64,000 nt of DNA from Chryseobacterium defluvii (GTDB lineage: Bacteria > Bacteroidota > Bacteroidia > Flavobacteriales > Weeksellaceae): NCBI RefSeq assembly GCF_003634775.1, contig NZ_RBXB01000001.1:62001-126000 (forward strand), given 5' to 3'. The notes below the pieces were generated by a model, which saw only the letters and a list, made by a program, of their open reading frames with translations, was not told the origin of the DNA and searched no databases. Shown here piece by piece: positions 50,389 to 58,768 of the stretch (position 1 is its first letter; each line of letters begins with the position of its first letter). Made by a program: the position numbers and the translations under genes.

Positions 50389-50991
50389 TTATGACTTCTT
50401 TTTGCTTGTTTTCAGGCTTTTTTTTTCCTCTAAAAATTTCGTTACCAAAGATTTGGGAGAGGTATTTTCTTCGACATCATACGGACTTTCCGCAAATTCA
50501 TCCTTATGCTTGATGAGTAACCATGCATTGTCTTCTGAATTTTTCATTTTTACCAGTGCAAATTCACCTTTCAGCTTTTTACCGTGTAAGATGAATTTTA
50601 ATGAACCGGCATGCAATTCTTTAAGCAATTCTTTTTCATCGGAAAGGCTGGAACTTTCTTCCAGTGGTTCGTAGGTTCCGCTGTCCCATATTTCCACTTG
50701 GCCGGCTCCGTAATTTCCTTCCGGAATATTTCCTTCAAAATCTTTATAATCATAAGGATGATCTTCAACCATCATCGCCAGGCGTTTATCTTTAGGGTCT
50801 AAAGACGGGCCTTTAGGAACTGCCCAACTTTTCAGAACACCTTCCATTTCCAGACGGAAATCATAGTGAAGACGTGATGCCGCATGCCGTTGAATTACAA
50901 AAATAAGTTTGTCTTTACTTTTTTTTGTTTTTCCTTTGGGTTCAGCAGTTTCATCGAACTTACGCTTTTTCTGATAATCTTTAAGGGCCAT
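50389..50991 (-). CDS. ligD: DNA ligase D, 3'-phosphoesterase domain (frame-split)
   Basis: 200 residues: the LigD phosphoesterase domain, with FVIQRHAASRLHYDFRLEM (active-site His), LKSWAVPKGPS, VEDHPYDYKDFEGNIPEG and FALVKMKN. It trims 3' ends before ligation. Basic N-terminus. The frame stops 10 codons after a run of nine A on the coding strand (T9, 50426-50418); adding one base there, or a -1 ribosome slip, continues straight into the ligase frame as EEKKKPENKQKEVITSS. That would give one protein of 852 residues in the order PE-LIG-POL. Start overlaps the ku stop by 1 nt. Confidence 0.85.
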   Translation of the reverse strand: MALKDYQKKRKFDETAEPKGKTKKSKDKLIFVIQRHAASRLHYDFRLEMEGVLKSWAVPKGPSLDPKDKRLAMMVEDHPYDYKDFEGNIPEGNYGAGQVEIWDSGTYEPLEESSSLSDEKELLKELHAGSLKFILHGKKLKGEFALVKMKNSEDNAWLLIKHKDEFAESPYDVEENTSPKSLVTKFLEEKKSLKTSKKKS

Positions 50992-51776
50992 TAGGATGCT
51001 GTTTTAGATTTAGAACTTTGTAAACTGGCTTTTAGCTGTGCCATCAAATCAATCACTTTACCACCTTTTGCTGGTTCTGCTTTTCTCGCTTTTACACCTT
51101 TTCCTTTTGCTTTCTGTTTGATGATCTTCAACAATTCATCAGAATAGGTGTCTTTATACATTGTGGGATCAAAATCCTGGGAAAGCTGTTCAATCAGGCT
51201 TACCGCCATTTTTAATTCGGCAGGTTTAGGGGCTTTTTTAGCCGGGATTTTTAAATCTGAATAATCTCTTATCTCCTGATCAAATCTTAAACGGTTTAAG
51301 AGTAATATTTCATCGTTATAAGGGCGGATCATTCCGATGGCCTCACTCTCACGCAGAACAAATGTTCCTATACCGACCATTTTAGTTTCCTGTAGAGCTT
51401 TTAATAAAAGCCTGTATGCGTTTTCGCCATTTTTCTGAGGCTCAAGAAAGTATGGGTTTTCAAAATAAATACTGTCTACTTCTACTTCTTTCACAAACTG
51501 ATCAATAGAAAGTATTTTGGTTTTTTCGGGGCTTGCTGCTTCATAATCCTCATCTTCCAGAACAATGTACTTGTCTTCCATAAGGTAAGCTTTTACAATG
51601 TTATCCCATTTTACCTCCTTACCTGTTTTTTCGTTAACCCGTTTGAATTTGATATTAGAAAAATCGGATTTATCCAACATATCCAAATCCAATTTACTGG
51701 TTTCTGTGGCAGAATAAATTTTGACAGGTATATTGACTAAACCAAAGCCAATGGCGCCATTCCAAATTGCTTTCAT
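50991..51776 (-). CDS. ku: Non-homologous end joining protein Ku
   Basis: A 261-residue Ku homologue: MKAIWNGAIGFGLVNIPVKIY is diagnostic, with LDKSDFSNIKFKRVNEKTGKEV and LEDEDYEAASPEKTKI and the FENPYFLEPQK region of the ring fold. Ku binds broken DNA ends as a homodimer and recruits LigD. Overlaps the phosphoesterase gene by one base (TAATG). C-terminal tail basic. A small inverted repeat (TCTTAC/GTAAGA, 51779-51797) lies just upstream of the start. Confidence 0.95.
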   Translation of the reverse strand: MKAIWNGAIGFGLVNIPVKIYSATETSKLDLDMLDKSDFSNIKFKRVNEKTGKEVKWDNIVKAYLMEDKYIVLEDEDYEAASPEKTKILSIDQFVKEVEVDSIYFENPYFLEPQKNGENAYRLLLKALQETKMVGIGTFVLRESEAIGMIRPYNDEILLLNRLRFDQEIRDYSDLKIPAKKAPKPAELKMAVSLIEQLSQDFDPTMYKDTYSDELLKIIKQKAKGKGVKARKAEPAKGGKVIDLMAQLKASLQSSKSKTAS

Positions 51777-51873
51777 TGTCTTACGTTTTGTGTAAGAGCG
51801 TGCAATTAACGTACCATTGAAAATTTATGCAATATAAGAATTAGAGGAAAAAAATAAATTGATTTAGCTGTAT

Positions 51874-52101
51874 CTATTCATATATAGAGCTTGCTTTTAA
51901 GATATCGGAAAAAACTTTCCAATCAATTTTTTCTAAATCAATATGTTGATTCGTATTGAGATAATAGCTATGTATATCTTCAACATAGCGCGACATTGCC
52001 TCTAAGTAATCTTCAATAGTTTTGTTTTCCCATTGATCTTTATTTTCAATAAAATCAGTTCTGAGCGTTTCTATGAATTGAATGAAATCTTGTTTTATCA
52101 T
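51874..52101 (-). CDS. DUF7660-like small protein
   Basis: A 75-residue acidic protein: IKQDFIQFIETLRTDFIENK, EDYLEAMSRYVEDIHSYY and WKVFSDILKASSIYE. The spacing and Trp/Tyr positions fit the DUF7660 family of small bacterial proteins of unknown function. Single gene, on the minus strand between ku and aspS; the aspS terminator lies between its start and aspS. Confidence 0.65.
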   Translation of the reverse strand: MIKQDFIQFIETLRTDFIENKDQWENKTIEDYLEAMSRYVEDIHSYYLNTNQHIDLEKIDWKVFSDILKASSIYE

Positions 52102-52111
52102 GAGAAAATAA

Positions 52112-52136
52112 AAAAGCGGAGAAAATTCCCCGCTTC
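52112..52136 (-). terminator. Terminator of aspS
   Basis: aagcgg/ccgctt stem with extension, 5 bp past the aspS stop, T-run on the minus strand. Confidence 0.75.
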
Positions 52137-52140
52137 TAAT

Positions 52141-53895
52141 TTATGCTTTTAAATTCAATTGTAATTCCAGTTCATCCAGTTGTTCATCTGCAATAGAAGC
52201 AGGGGCATCAATCATCACATCACGTCCGGAATTGTTCTTAGGGAAAGCAATATAATCCCTGATTACTTCGTTTCCGTCAAGAATAGCCACCAAACGGTCG
52301 AATCCGAATGCCAAACCACCGTGAGGAGGTGCTCCGTATTTGAAGGCATTCATTAGGAATCCGAACTGAGCTTCTGCTTCTTCTTTTGAGAAACCTAACA
52401 GGTCAAACATTTTAGACTGAAGGTCTTTATCAAAAATTCTGATAGAACCACCGCCGATTTCATTTCCGTTCAAAACCATATCATAAGCATTGGCTCTTGC
52501 TTTTCCAGGTTCGGTTTCTAGCAAGTGAATATCTTCCGGTTTCGGAGAGGTGAAAGGGTGGTGCATGGCGTGGTAACGTCCGCTTTCTTCATCAAATTCC
52601 AATAATGGGAAGTCAACAACCCAAAGTGGTGCGAACTCGTTTCCTTTTCTTAACCCTAAACGGTTTCCAAGCTCCATTCTTAATGCTGAAAGTTGAGTTC
52701 TTACTTTATTTTCGTTTCCGGAAAGAATCAACATTAGATCTCCTTCTTTAGCTCCAAATTTTTCAATGATTTTTGCTAAGTCTTCCTCACTGTAGAATTT
52801 ATTTACGGAAGAAGTCTTCACTCCGTCATTCTGGAATTTTACCCAGACCATTCCTGAAGCTCCGATCTGTGGACGCTTTACCCAATCTACAAGCTCGTCG
52901 ATTTGCTTTCTGGTGTATTCTGCACACCCTTCAACATTAATTCCGACAACCAGTTCCGCATCATCAAATATTTTGAATTCTTTTCCTTTTACTAAGTCAT
53001 TCAATTCAACGAATTCCATTCCGAAACGGATATCCGGTTTATCGTTTCCGTATTTTCTCATCGCATCTGCGAAAGTCATTCTTGGGAAAGCTCCGAATTC
53101 CTGTCCTGTAATATCTTTCAACAATGTTTTTGTCATTCCTTCGAAAACATTCATCACGTCTTCCTGTTCTACGAAAGCCATTTCACAGTCGATTTGTGTA
53201 AATTCCGGCTGTCTGTCGGCTCTTAAGTCCTCATCACGGAAACATTTTACGATCTGGAAATATTTATCCATTCCGCCTACCATCAAAAGCTGCTTGAAAG
53301 TCTGCGGAGATTGGGGCAATGCGTAGAATTGTCCCGGATTCATTCTGCTTGGAACCACGAAGTCTCTTGCTCCTTCCGGAGTAGATTTGATTAAAACCGG
53401 AGTTTCCACTTCGATGAAACCTTCGTCTGAAAGATAATTTCTTACTTTTTGCGCCATTTTGTGACGGAAGATCAATTTATCTTTCACCGGATTTCTTCTG
53501 ATATCCAGGTAACGGTACTTCATTCTTAATTCTTCACCGCCATCCGTCTCATCTTCAATCGTGAAAGGCGGCAACTGAGACTCATTAAGAATCGTTAATT
53601 TATCAACTAAAATTTCAATTTCCCCAGTTGGAATATTGGGGTTTTTGCTTACTCTTTCAATCACTTTTCCTGTCACCTGAATGACAAATTCACGCCCCAG
53701 TTTTTTAGCTTCCTCCATCAATTGGGCAGAAGAACGCTCCTGATCAAAAACAAGCTGAGTAATTCCGTAACGATCCCGAAGATCTATCCAAATCATAAAT
53801 CCTTTATCCCGGATAGTTTGTACCCATCCTGAAAGTGTAACTTCTTCATTAAGATTTTTTAGAGATAGTTCTCCGTTCGTGTGTGATCGAAACAT
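52141..53895 (-). CDS. aspS: Aspartyl-tRNA synthetase, bacterial type
   Basis: A 584-residue class II synthetase with an N-terminal OB anticodon domain ([14 protein letters not shown]), motif 2 [20 protein letters not shown] near 210, the bacterial GAD insertion in the middle, and motif 3 [13 protein letters not shown] near 540. Full length. Charges tRNA-Asp. TATCTTTG at 53967-53960 with TTTG 23 bp upstream fits a promoter; five 7-bp repeats lie in the leader. Confidence 0.97.
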   Translation of the reverse strand: MFRSHTNGELSLKNLNEEVTLSGWVQTIRDKGFMIWIDLRDRYGITQLVFDQERSSAQLMEEAKKLGREFVIQVTGKVIERVSKNPNIPTGEIEILVDKLTILNESQLPPFTIEDETDGGEELRMKYRYLDIRRNPVKDKLIFRHKMAQKVRNYLSDEGFIEVETPVLIKSTPEGARDFVVPSRMNPGQFYALPQSPQTFKQLLMVGGMDKYFQIVKCFRDEDLRADRQPEFTQIDCEMAFVEQEDVMNVFEGMTKTLLKDITGQEFGAFPRMTFADAMRKYGNDKPDIRFGMEFVELNDLVKGKEFKIFDDAELVVGINVEGCAEYTRKQIDELVDWVKRPQIGASGMVWVKFQNDGVKTSSVNKFYSEEDLAKIIEKFGAKEGDLMLILSGNENKVRTQLSALRMELGNRLGLRKGNEFAPLWVVDFPLLEFDEESGRYHAMHHPFTSPKPEDIHLLETEPGKARANAYDMVLNGNEIGGGSIRIFDKDLQSKMFDLLGFSKEEAEAQFGFLMNAFKYGAPPHGGLAFGFDRLVAILDGNEVIRDYIAFPKNNSGRDVMIDAPASIADEQLDELELQLNLKA

Positions 53896-53900
53896 GTGTT

Positions 53901-53935
53901 TTAGATGTTAGATATTAAACTTTAGATATTAGACA
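53901..53935. repeat. Heptamer repeat in the aspS leader
   Basis: Five units in register: TTAGATG, TTAGATA, TTAAACT, TTAGATA, TTAGACA. Lies between the aspS promoter and its ATG. Confidence 0.7.
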
Positions 53936-53959
53936 TTTATAAGCCTAATTTTTCGTTGG

Positions 53960-53994
53960 CAAAGATAAGATTTTTAAAAGGTTTTATAAACAAA
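53960..53994 (-). promoter_or_regulatory. Candidate aspS promoter
   Basis: TTTG at 53994-53991, 23-bp spacer (upper end of the allowed range), TATCTTTG at 53967-53960; leader about 58 nt. Confidence 0.45.
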
Positions 53995-54018
53995 AAAACT
54001 TCCGAAAAGGAAGTTTTA
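53994..54018 (-). terminator. Terminator of the ankyrin gene
   Basis: aaaacttcc/ggaagtttt stem with loop gaaaa, 22 bp past the stop, T-run on the minus strand. Confidence 0.8.
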
Positions 54019-54039
54019 ATCATTATATAGCAAGCTTTT

Positions 54040-54399
54040 TTAATTTTTAACGGCTCCTTTTTTGGTCAGCAATTTGGCGATATCAGCTCTTTGGTACTGT
54101 TCTGCCACAGCAAGTGGAGTCAGGTTACCGCAATTTTTGTTAACGTCAGCTTTTTGATCGATCAAAAAGTTCACGATATTTTTTTTGTCATTCAGAACGC
54201 TGTATGACAACGGGCTGTAAGAATCTGTTTTCACCTGGAAACATTTGTTATAGTCTTCTTTAGCGAATTGCTTTTTGAATACGGCAACATTATCCGTCTG
54301 AATAGCTTTTCTCTGTTCTTTAGTCAATTGCTGAGCAGACATCATGCTTGTGAATACTGATACCCCGAATATTAAGAAAGTAAAGATTATTTTTTTCAT
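54040..54399 (-). CDS. Exported ankyrin-repeat protein
   Basis: A 119-residue protein with a signal peptide (residues 1-22, cleavage near MSAQQ) and at least two ankyrin repeats: DSYSPLSYSVLNDKKNIVNFLIDQKADVNKNC and NLTPLAVAEQYQRADIAKLL. Such periplasmic ankyrin proteins often sit beside catalase-like or peptidoglycan enzymes; here it stands alone. The start ATG is 54399; an in-frame TTG eight codons upstream is not needed. Role unknown. Confidence 0.8.
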   Translation of the reverse strand: MKKIIFTFLIFGVSVFTSMMSAQQLTKEQRKAIQTDNVAVFKKQFAKEDYNKCFQVKTDSYSPLSYSVLNDKKNIVNFLIDQKADVNKNCGNLTPLAVAEQYQRADIAKLLTKKGAVKN

Positions 54400-54594
54400 A
54401 AATTTTATTTTAAGAATATACAAAGCTAATATTTTTTAATCCTTTTTACTAATTATTTATTTGCTCTTTTCAGTTAAAGATTAAATTTTTAATTTTTCTT
54501 GTGAACAAATTTAATAAAAACTTCAATTAAAAATGAATCTATTCATTGAAATTTGAATTTGTATTTTAGATGCTCATAAAATTAATCGAAAAAA

Positions 54595-55989
54595 ATGTCA
54601 AAATATATCAGCTTTCTTAAGAAGGCATTAAGTGGAGAAGAGGTAGATTATACCAAAGTCAGTATCCGTAATGCGGTTTTACTGCTGGCGATTCCGATGA
54701 TGTTGGAAATGGCGATGGAATCTGTTTTTGCTTTGGTGGATCTTTATTTTGTAGGACATCTTAAGGAAAGTGGCTTTGCGATCCAAACTGTCGGATTAAC
54801 GGAATCTGTTCTTACCATTATGTATTCTATAGCGATAGGAATGAGTATGGCAGCCACCGCCATGGTGGCAAGAAGAATTGGTGAAAAGAACCCAGAGCAG
54901 GCTTCCAGAAGTGCTGCGCAGGTTTTACTGGTTTCCTGTGCGGTTACTGTTGTCCTGAGTATATTTGGGGTGGTTTTTGCCGAAGAAATTTTAATTTTGA
55001 TGGGGTCCAAACCTGAAGCAGCAGCTTACGGTAAAGATTTCACAAGAATAATGATGGGAAGCAGTTTGATTATTATGCTTCTGTTTTTAATTAATGGTAT
55101 TTTCAGAGGAGCGGGAAATGCAGCCATTGCTATGAAAAGCTTATGGATTGCCAATATTGCCAATATTATCCTTTGTCCGATACTGATCAGAGGTTTCGGG
55201 CCAATTCCGGCAATGGGCTTAACGGGTGCGGCAATAGCAACAACTATAGGGAGGAGCACAGGTGTTTTATATCAACTTTATCATCTTTTCATTGCGGATT
55301 CACAGGTTCGTATCAGAACGGAATATTTTAAACCTGATTTTAAGCTAATCCGATCTGTGATTAAAATAGCGACTCCCGGTATTTTCCAGTTTGTTATTGC
55401 TTCCTGCAGCTGGATTATCCTTGCACAATTAGTGGCTACTACCGGGGGTGAAAATGCTTCTGCAGGATATCAGACAGCTTTGAGATTGATGATGTTCTTT
55501 ATGCTTCCTGCATGGGGATTAAGTAATGCTGCTTCTACTTTAGTAGGACAGAATATGGGTGCCAATGAAATGCTTCGTGCCGAACAGTCTGTCATGAAAA
55601 CGGTGAAATATAATGTGATCTTTATGTTGGCTGTAAGTTTAATTTTCTTCATTCTGGGAGATGTTCTGGTGAGTTTCTTCACTCAGGAGGAAATGATAAA
55701 AACTTTTGCCAGAAATGCATTACATATTATGAGTGTTGGGTTTATTTTTTATGGAATAGGAATGGTAATGATCAATGCTTTCAATGGAGCCGGGGATACC
55801 TGGACTCCGACGTGGGTTAATTTTTTTGGATTCTGGCTGTTTCAGATCCCTTTAGCCTATATCCTTTCCAAGTATCTGGATATGGGGCCGAAAGGAGTAT
55901 TTATTTCTATTCCGGTTGCAGAAACATTGATTACCATTATTGCTTTTATTTTATTTAAAAAAGGAAAGTGGAAAACCATTAAGGTTTAG
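54595..55989 (+). CDS. MATE family efflux transporter
   Basis: A 464-residue twelve-helix transporter: VLLLAIPMMLEMAMESVFALVD at the N-terminus with the conserved family motif, AIGMSMAATAMVARRIGE near 95, FRGAGNAAIAMKSL, and FNGAGDTWTPTWVNFFGFW in the second half. Exports drugs or organic cations against Na+ or H+. Substrate not deducible. Single gene; only a poor promoter match upstream (TATTTTAG). Confidence 0.93.
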   Translation: MSKYISFLKKALSGEEVDYTKVSIRNAVLLLAIPMMLEMAMESVFALVDLYFVGHLKESGFAIQTVGLTESVLTIMYSIAIGMSMAATAMVARRIGEKNPEQASRSAAQVLLVSCAVTVVLSIFGVVFAEEILILMGSKPEAAAYGKDFTRIMMGSSLIIMLLFLINGIFRGAGNAAIAMKSLWIANIANIILCPILIRGFGPIPAMGLTGAAIATTIGRSTGVLYQLYHLFIADSQVRIRTEYFKPDFKLIRSVIKIATPGIFQFVIASCSWIILAQLVATTGGENASAGYQTALRLMMFFMLPAWGLSNAASTLVGQNMGANEMLRAEQSVMKTVKYNVIFMLAVSLIFFILGDVLVSFFTQEEMIKTFARNALHIMSVGFIFYGIGMVMINAFNGAGDTWTPTWVNFFGFWLFQIPLAYILSKYLDMGPKGVFISIPVAETLITIIAFILFKKGKWKTIKV

Positions 55990-56070
55990 ATTTATAAAAA
56001 TTTAACATCTTGAGGTATTGAGTTTTATGGCTTATTTTTTTAATTTCGTACTTCATCAAAATACATTATT

Positions 56071-56232
56071 ATGGGAAAAGGAGATAAAAAAACGAGAAGA
56101 GGAAAAATAAATTCCGGGAGCTATGGTAAAACAAGACCTAAAAAGTCTTCAAAATCGGTTGTGATATCAGAAAAACCTGAAGTAGCAGAGAAAGCCCCGA
56201 AAGCAAAGAAAACAAAAAAAGCCGAAGATTAA
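56071..56232 (+). CDS. 30S ribosomal protein THX
   Basis: A 53-residue very basic protein beginning MGKGDKKTRRGKINSGSYGK, the mark of the Bacteroidetes THX (Thx/bTHX) small-subunit protein, followed by an Ala/Lys tail. It binds 16S rRNA at the head of the 30S subunit. Its stop codon (TAA at 56230-56232) lies inside the stem of the terminator, an odd economy. Located between the MATE gene and the convergent DUF937 gene. Confidence 0.88.
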   Translation: MGKGDKKTRRGKINSGSYGKTRPKKSSKSVVISEKPEVAEKAPKAKKTKKAED

Positions 56233-56246
56233 TCTTCGGCCTTTTT
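56216..56246. terminator. Bidirectional terminator containing the THX stop codon
   Basis: Perfect 20-bp palindrome gccgaagatt/aatcttcggc flanked by A- and T-runs; serves THX on the plus strand and the DUF937 gene on the minus strand. Confidence 0.85.
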
Positions 56247-56267
56247 GATAAGTGTATTTGAATTAAA

Positions 56268-56921
56268 TTATTTTCCGCCTAAAATGTTTCCAAGGATATT
56301 TCCTAAGCCTCCTCCTTGCTGCTGCTGTCCGCCACCACCAAGAACGCTTCCTAAAATATCATTTAAAGGATTTCCTGAAGATTGCTGTTGTCCGCCTCCC
56401 AAAACACTTCCTAAGATATCGTTCAATGGATTGGATTGCTGAGCCTGAGCCTGATTGGAAGCGCTTCCCAGAATTCCGCCCAATAAGTCGCCTAATCCTC
56501 CAGCGCCAACATTATTTTGTTGCTTTTCTTTACCTATATATCCCATAATTACCGGAGCAAGCATGGCTAAGATAGGTCCGATTTTGTCAATTGAAATCCC
56601 CGTATTCTGTGAAAGTTGATTTTCAACGGTATTTTTTTGACCGCCAAAAATATGATCAAGGATAGAACCTCCCTCACTCTGTCTTGATTCTACCTGAGTA
56701 GCATCATCCAAAATACTTCCGTCATGGTCTTTATCTAGTGCATTATTTAAAGCTTCAGCTTCCTGTGCGTCTTGAGACTTGTTTCTAAGGTAAGAAATGA
56801 TCAAAGGTGCTGCAACCGCTAATAAGGCAATAACCTGATTTCTGCTGATTCCGAATTTGTTTTCAGCTTGTTCTGCAACCTGGTTGCTTGTATTCCCTGT
56901 AAGGAGATCGATTAAACTCAT
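56268..56921 (-). CDS. DUF937 protein with Gly/Gln-rich tail
   Basis: A 217-residue protein: an N-terminal DUF937 helical domain (SLIDLLTGNTSNQVAEQAENK, GISRNQVIALLAVAAPLII), a second similar helical part (NTGISIDKIGPILAMLAPVIM), then a C-terminal low-complexity tail of near-identical units NPLNDILGSVLGGG separated by poly-Gln and poly-Gly. DUF937 proteins are found as abundant cytosolic, sometimes peptidoglycan- or DNA-linked proteins; role unclear. A predicted promoter lies at 56952-56980. Confidence 0.85.
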   Translation of the reverse strand: MSLIDLLTGNTSNQVAEQAENKFGISRNQVIALLAVAAPLIISYLRNKSQDAQEAEALNNALDKDHDGSILDDATQVESRQSEGGSILDHIFGGQKNTVENQLSQNTGISIDKIGPILAMLAPVIMGYIGKEKQQNNVGAGGLGDLLGGILGSASNQAQAQQSNPLNDILGSVLGGGQQQSSGNPLNDILGSVLGGGGQQQQGGGLGNILGNILGGK

Positions 56922-56951
56922 AGTTTGTGTTTATTAAATTGTTAAGTGAAC

Positions 56952-56980
56952 CAAATTTATCAAAAAATATTCCTTAACAA
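56952..56980 (-). promoter_or_regulatory. Predicted promoter of the DUF937 gene
   Basis: TTG at 56980-56978, 18-bp spacer, TAAATTTG at 56959-56952; 31 bp before the ATG. Confidence 0.5.
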
Positions 56981-57043
56981 TTTTTTTAATCTATAAAATA
57001 TTGTTAAAGTATGTGGGTTTCTATAAGTTGTTGGTTTTCAATA

Positions 57044-57553
57044 TTAATTTTTTAATATCGGAACATTGGAGCATGCCTCCCCAAACATCAAAGATTTTAC
57101 AAGTGGTTTTAACTGTTCCACCAGTTCTATGTAAGCATTTTCAGGGATTTCTTTATCGGAACACCCTTTCACCAGTACTCTTTTACCTCGGAATTCTTCA
57201 AAATCATGAGTCTGAATAGCATTATGCATCAGTATGACCTCCAGATCCTCACGGTCTCCGAAAACTATTTTTTTGGCAACATCCGTAAGTTTAGCGGTAA
57301 TTAAAAAGTAAGCCCAAAGCGGAACAATAGCATCTGCAGAATTATAAATATAAATGTAAGCATCTCTATATTCTTCCACATCAATTACAGACACTTTTTC
57401 ACGGAAGTCTTTTTCTTTAAGGATCATTTCCATAAAAAGGAAATCCTTAAGGTCAATCCCTTTTCTTACGCCTTTTGGAACAAGATCGGTAAGATCAAAA
57501 TTGATTAAACCGCTCTCGGCCACTTTATTCCGGATTTCAAATTCTTCTGACAT
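57044..57553 (-). CDS. DUF2480 family protein
   Basis: A 169-residue cytosolic protein: SGLINFDLTDLVPKGVRKGIDL, FLFMEMILKEKDFREKV, DAIVPLWAYFLITAKL, and a Cys/Pro-containing C-terminal stretch GEACSNVPILKN. This is the DUF2480 family of Bacteroidetes, often near suf genes (Fe-S), though here it is next to lpxB. The GEACS..P cysteine is conserved in the family. Divergent from lpxB with a short gap. Confidence 0.85.
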   Translation of the reverse strand: MSEEFEIRNKVAESGLINFDLTDLVPKGVRKGIDLKDFLFMEMILKEKDFREKVSVIDVEEYRDAYIYIYNSADAIVPLWAYFLITAKLTDVAKKIVFGDREDLEVILMHNAIQTHDFEEFRGKRVLVKGCSDKEIPENAYIELVEQLKPLVKSLMFGEACSNVPILKN

Positions 57554-57632
57554 TTTTTATCATTATCTTTGAACAAATTTACAAATTAAGATTCAACAAT
57601 ATCGTAATTTGTTCTCTATCCTTATTATAGAA

Positions 57633-58736
57633 ATGAAATATTACATTATTGCAGGAGAAGCATCCGGAGATTTGCACGGAAGCAATTTAATGAAAGCTTT
57701 AAAGGAAAAAGATCCACAGGCGGAATTCAGGTTTTGGGGTGGTGATTTGATGGAAAAGCAAGGCGGGGTTTTAGTAAAGCATTATCGTGATCTGGCGTTT
57801 ATGGGTTTCCTGGAAGTAGCAATGAATCTGAGAACCATACTGAATAATATTAAATTCTGTAAAGATGATATCAAAAATCACCATCCTGATGTTTTGATTT
57901 TGGTTGATTATCCCGGATTTAATCTAAGAATCGCAAAATTTGCAAAAGAGCTGGGAATAAAAGTGGTCTATTATATTTCGCCGCAACTGTGGGCATGGAA
58001 AGAGGGACGAGTAGAGATTATTAAAAAATATGTTGATGAGATGATGGTGATCCTTCCTTTTGAGGAAGATTTTTATAAAAAGCATGGGGTGCATTCACAT
58101 TTTGTGGGACATCCGTTGCTCGATGCTATTTCAAGCCTTCAGGAAATTGATAAGTATACTTTTAAGAAGGAGCATGGTTTAAATGAAAAAGAAATTATTG
58201 CACTTTTACCGGGATCCAGGAAACAGGAAGTAGAAAAAATGCTTGAAATGATGCTTTCTGTGAGACCTCATTTTACCAGTTATCAATTTGTTATTGCAGG
58301 AGCGCCAAGTCTTCCTAAAGAATTCTATCAGAAATATGTAGATGATAATGTTCATTTTGTTTCGAATAAAACCTACGATCTGCTGAGATGTTCCAAAGCT
58401 GCTTTGGTAACCTCCGGAACGGCTACCTTGGAAACGGCCTTATTAAATGTTCCGGAAGTCGTATGTTACCGCGGGAGTAAAATCTCATATGCGATTGCCA
58501 AAAGATTGGTAAAAAATATCAAATATATTTCTTTGGTCAATCTTATTATGGATAGAGAGGTAGTGAAAGAATTGATTCAGAATGATTTGAATACCAGAAA
58601 CCTTGTTGCAGAATTACAGGCGATTTTAGAGGGCGACAAAAGAAAACAGGTTTTGAAAGATTATGAGCTATTGAGAGAAAAGCTGGGCGGAAAAGGGGCC
58701 AGTGAAAAAGCAGCTGAGGTTATTCTGAAAGTCTGA
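57633..58736 (+). CDS. lpxB: Lipid A disaccharide synthase
   Basis: A 367-residue GT19 enzyme that joins UDP-diacylglucosamine and lipid X to form the lipid A disaccharide at the inner membrane. Motifs: MKYYIIAGEASGDLHGSNL, FWGGDLMEKQGG, YYISPQLWAWKEGRVEII, LPGSRKQEVEKML and VTSGTATLETALLNVP. The start is ATG 57633; a TTG reading eight codons longer is not needed. TATCTTTG at 57564-57571 is a possible -7 box. Confidence 0.96.
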   Translation: MKYYIIAGEASGDLHGSNLMKALKEKDPQAEFRFWGGDLMEKQGGVLVKHYRDLAFMGFLEVAMNLRTILNNIKFCKDDIKNHHPDVLILVDYPGFNLRIAKFAKELGIKVVYYISPQLWAWKEGRVEIIKKYVDEMMVILPFEEDFYKKHGVHSHFVGHPLLDAISSLQEIDKYTFKKEHGLNEKEIIALLPGSRKQEVEKMLEMMLSVRPHFTSYQFVIAGAPSLPKEFYQKYVDDNVHFVSNKTYDLLRCSKAALVTSGTATLETALLNVPEVVCYRGSKISYAIAKRLVKNIKYISLVNLIMDREVVKELIQNDLNTRNLVAELQAILEGDKRKQVLKDYELLREKLGGKGASEKAAEVILKV

Positions 58737-58768
58737 TCTTTTATACTTTTATTATTTAATTCAAATTG

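Noticed and set aside
56245..56442. Pro/Cys-rich plus-strand frame (PPCCCCPPPP)
   Set aside because: It is the reverse reading of the Gly/Gln-rich DUF937 tail.
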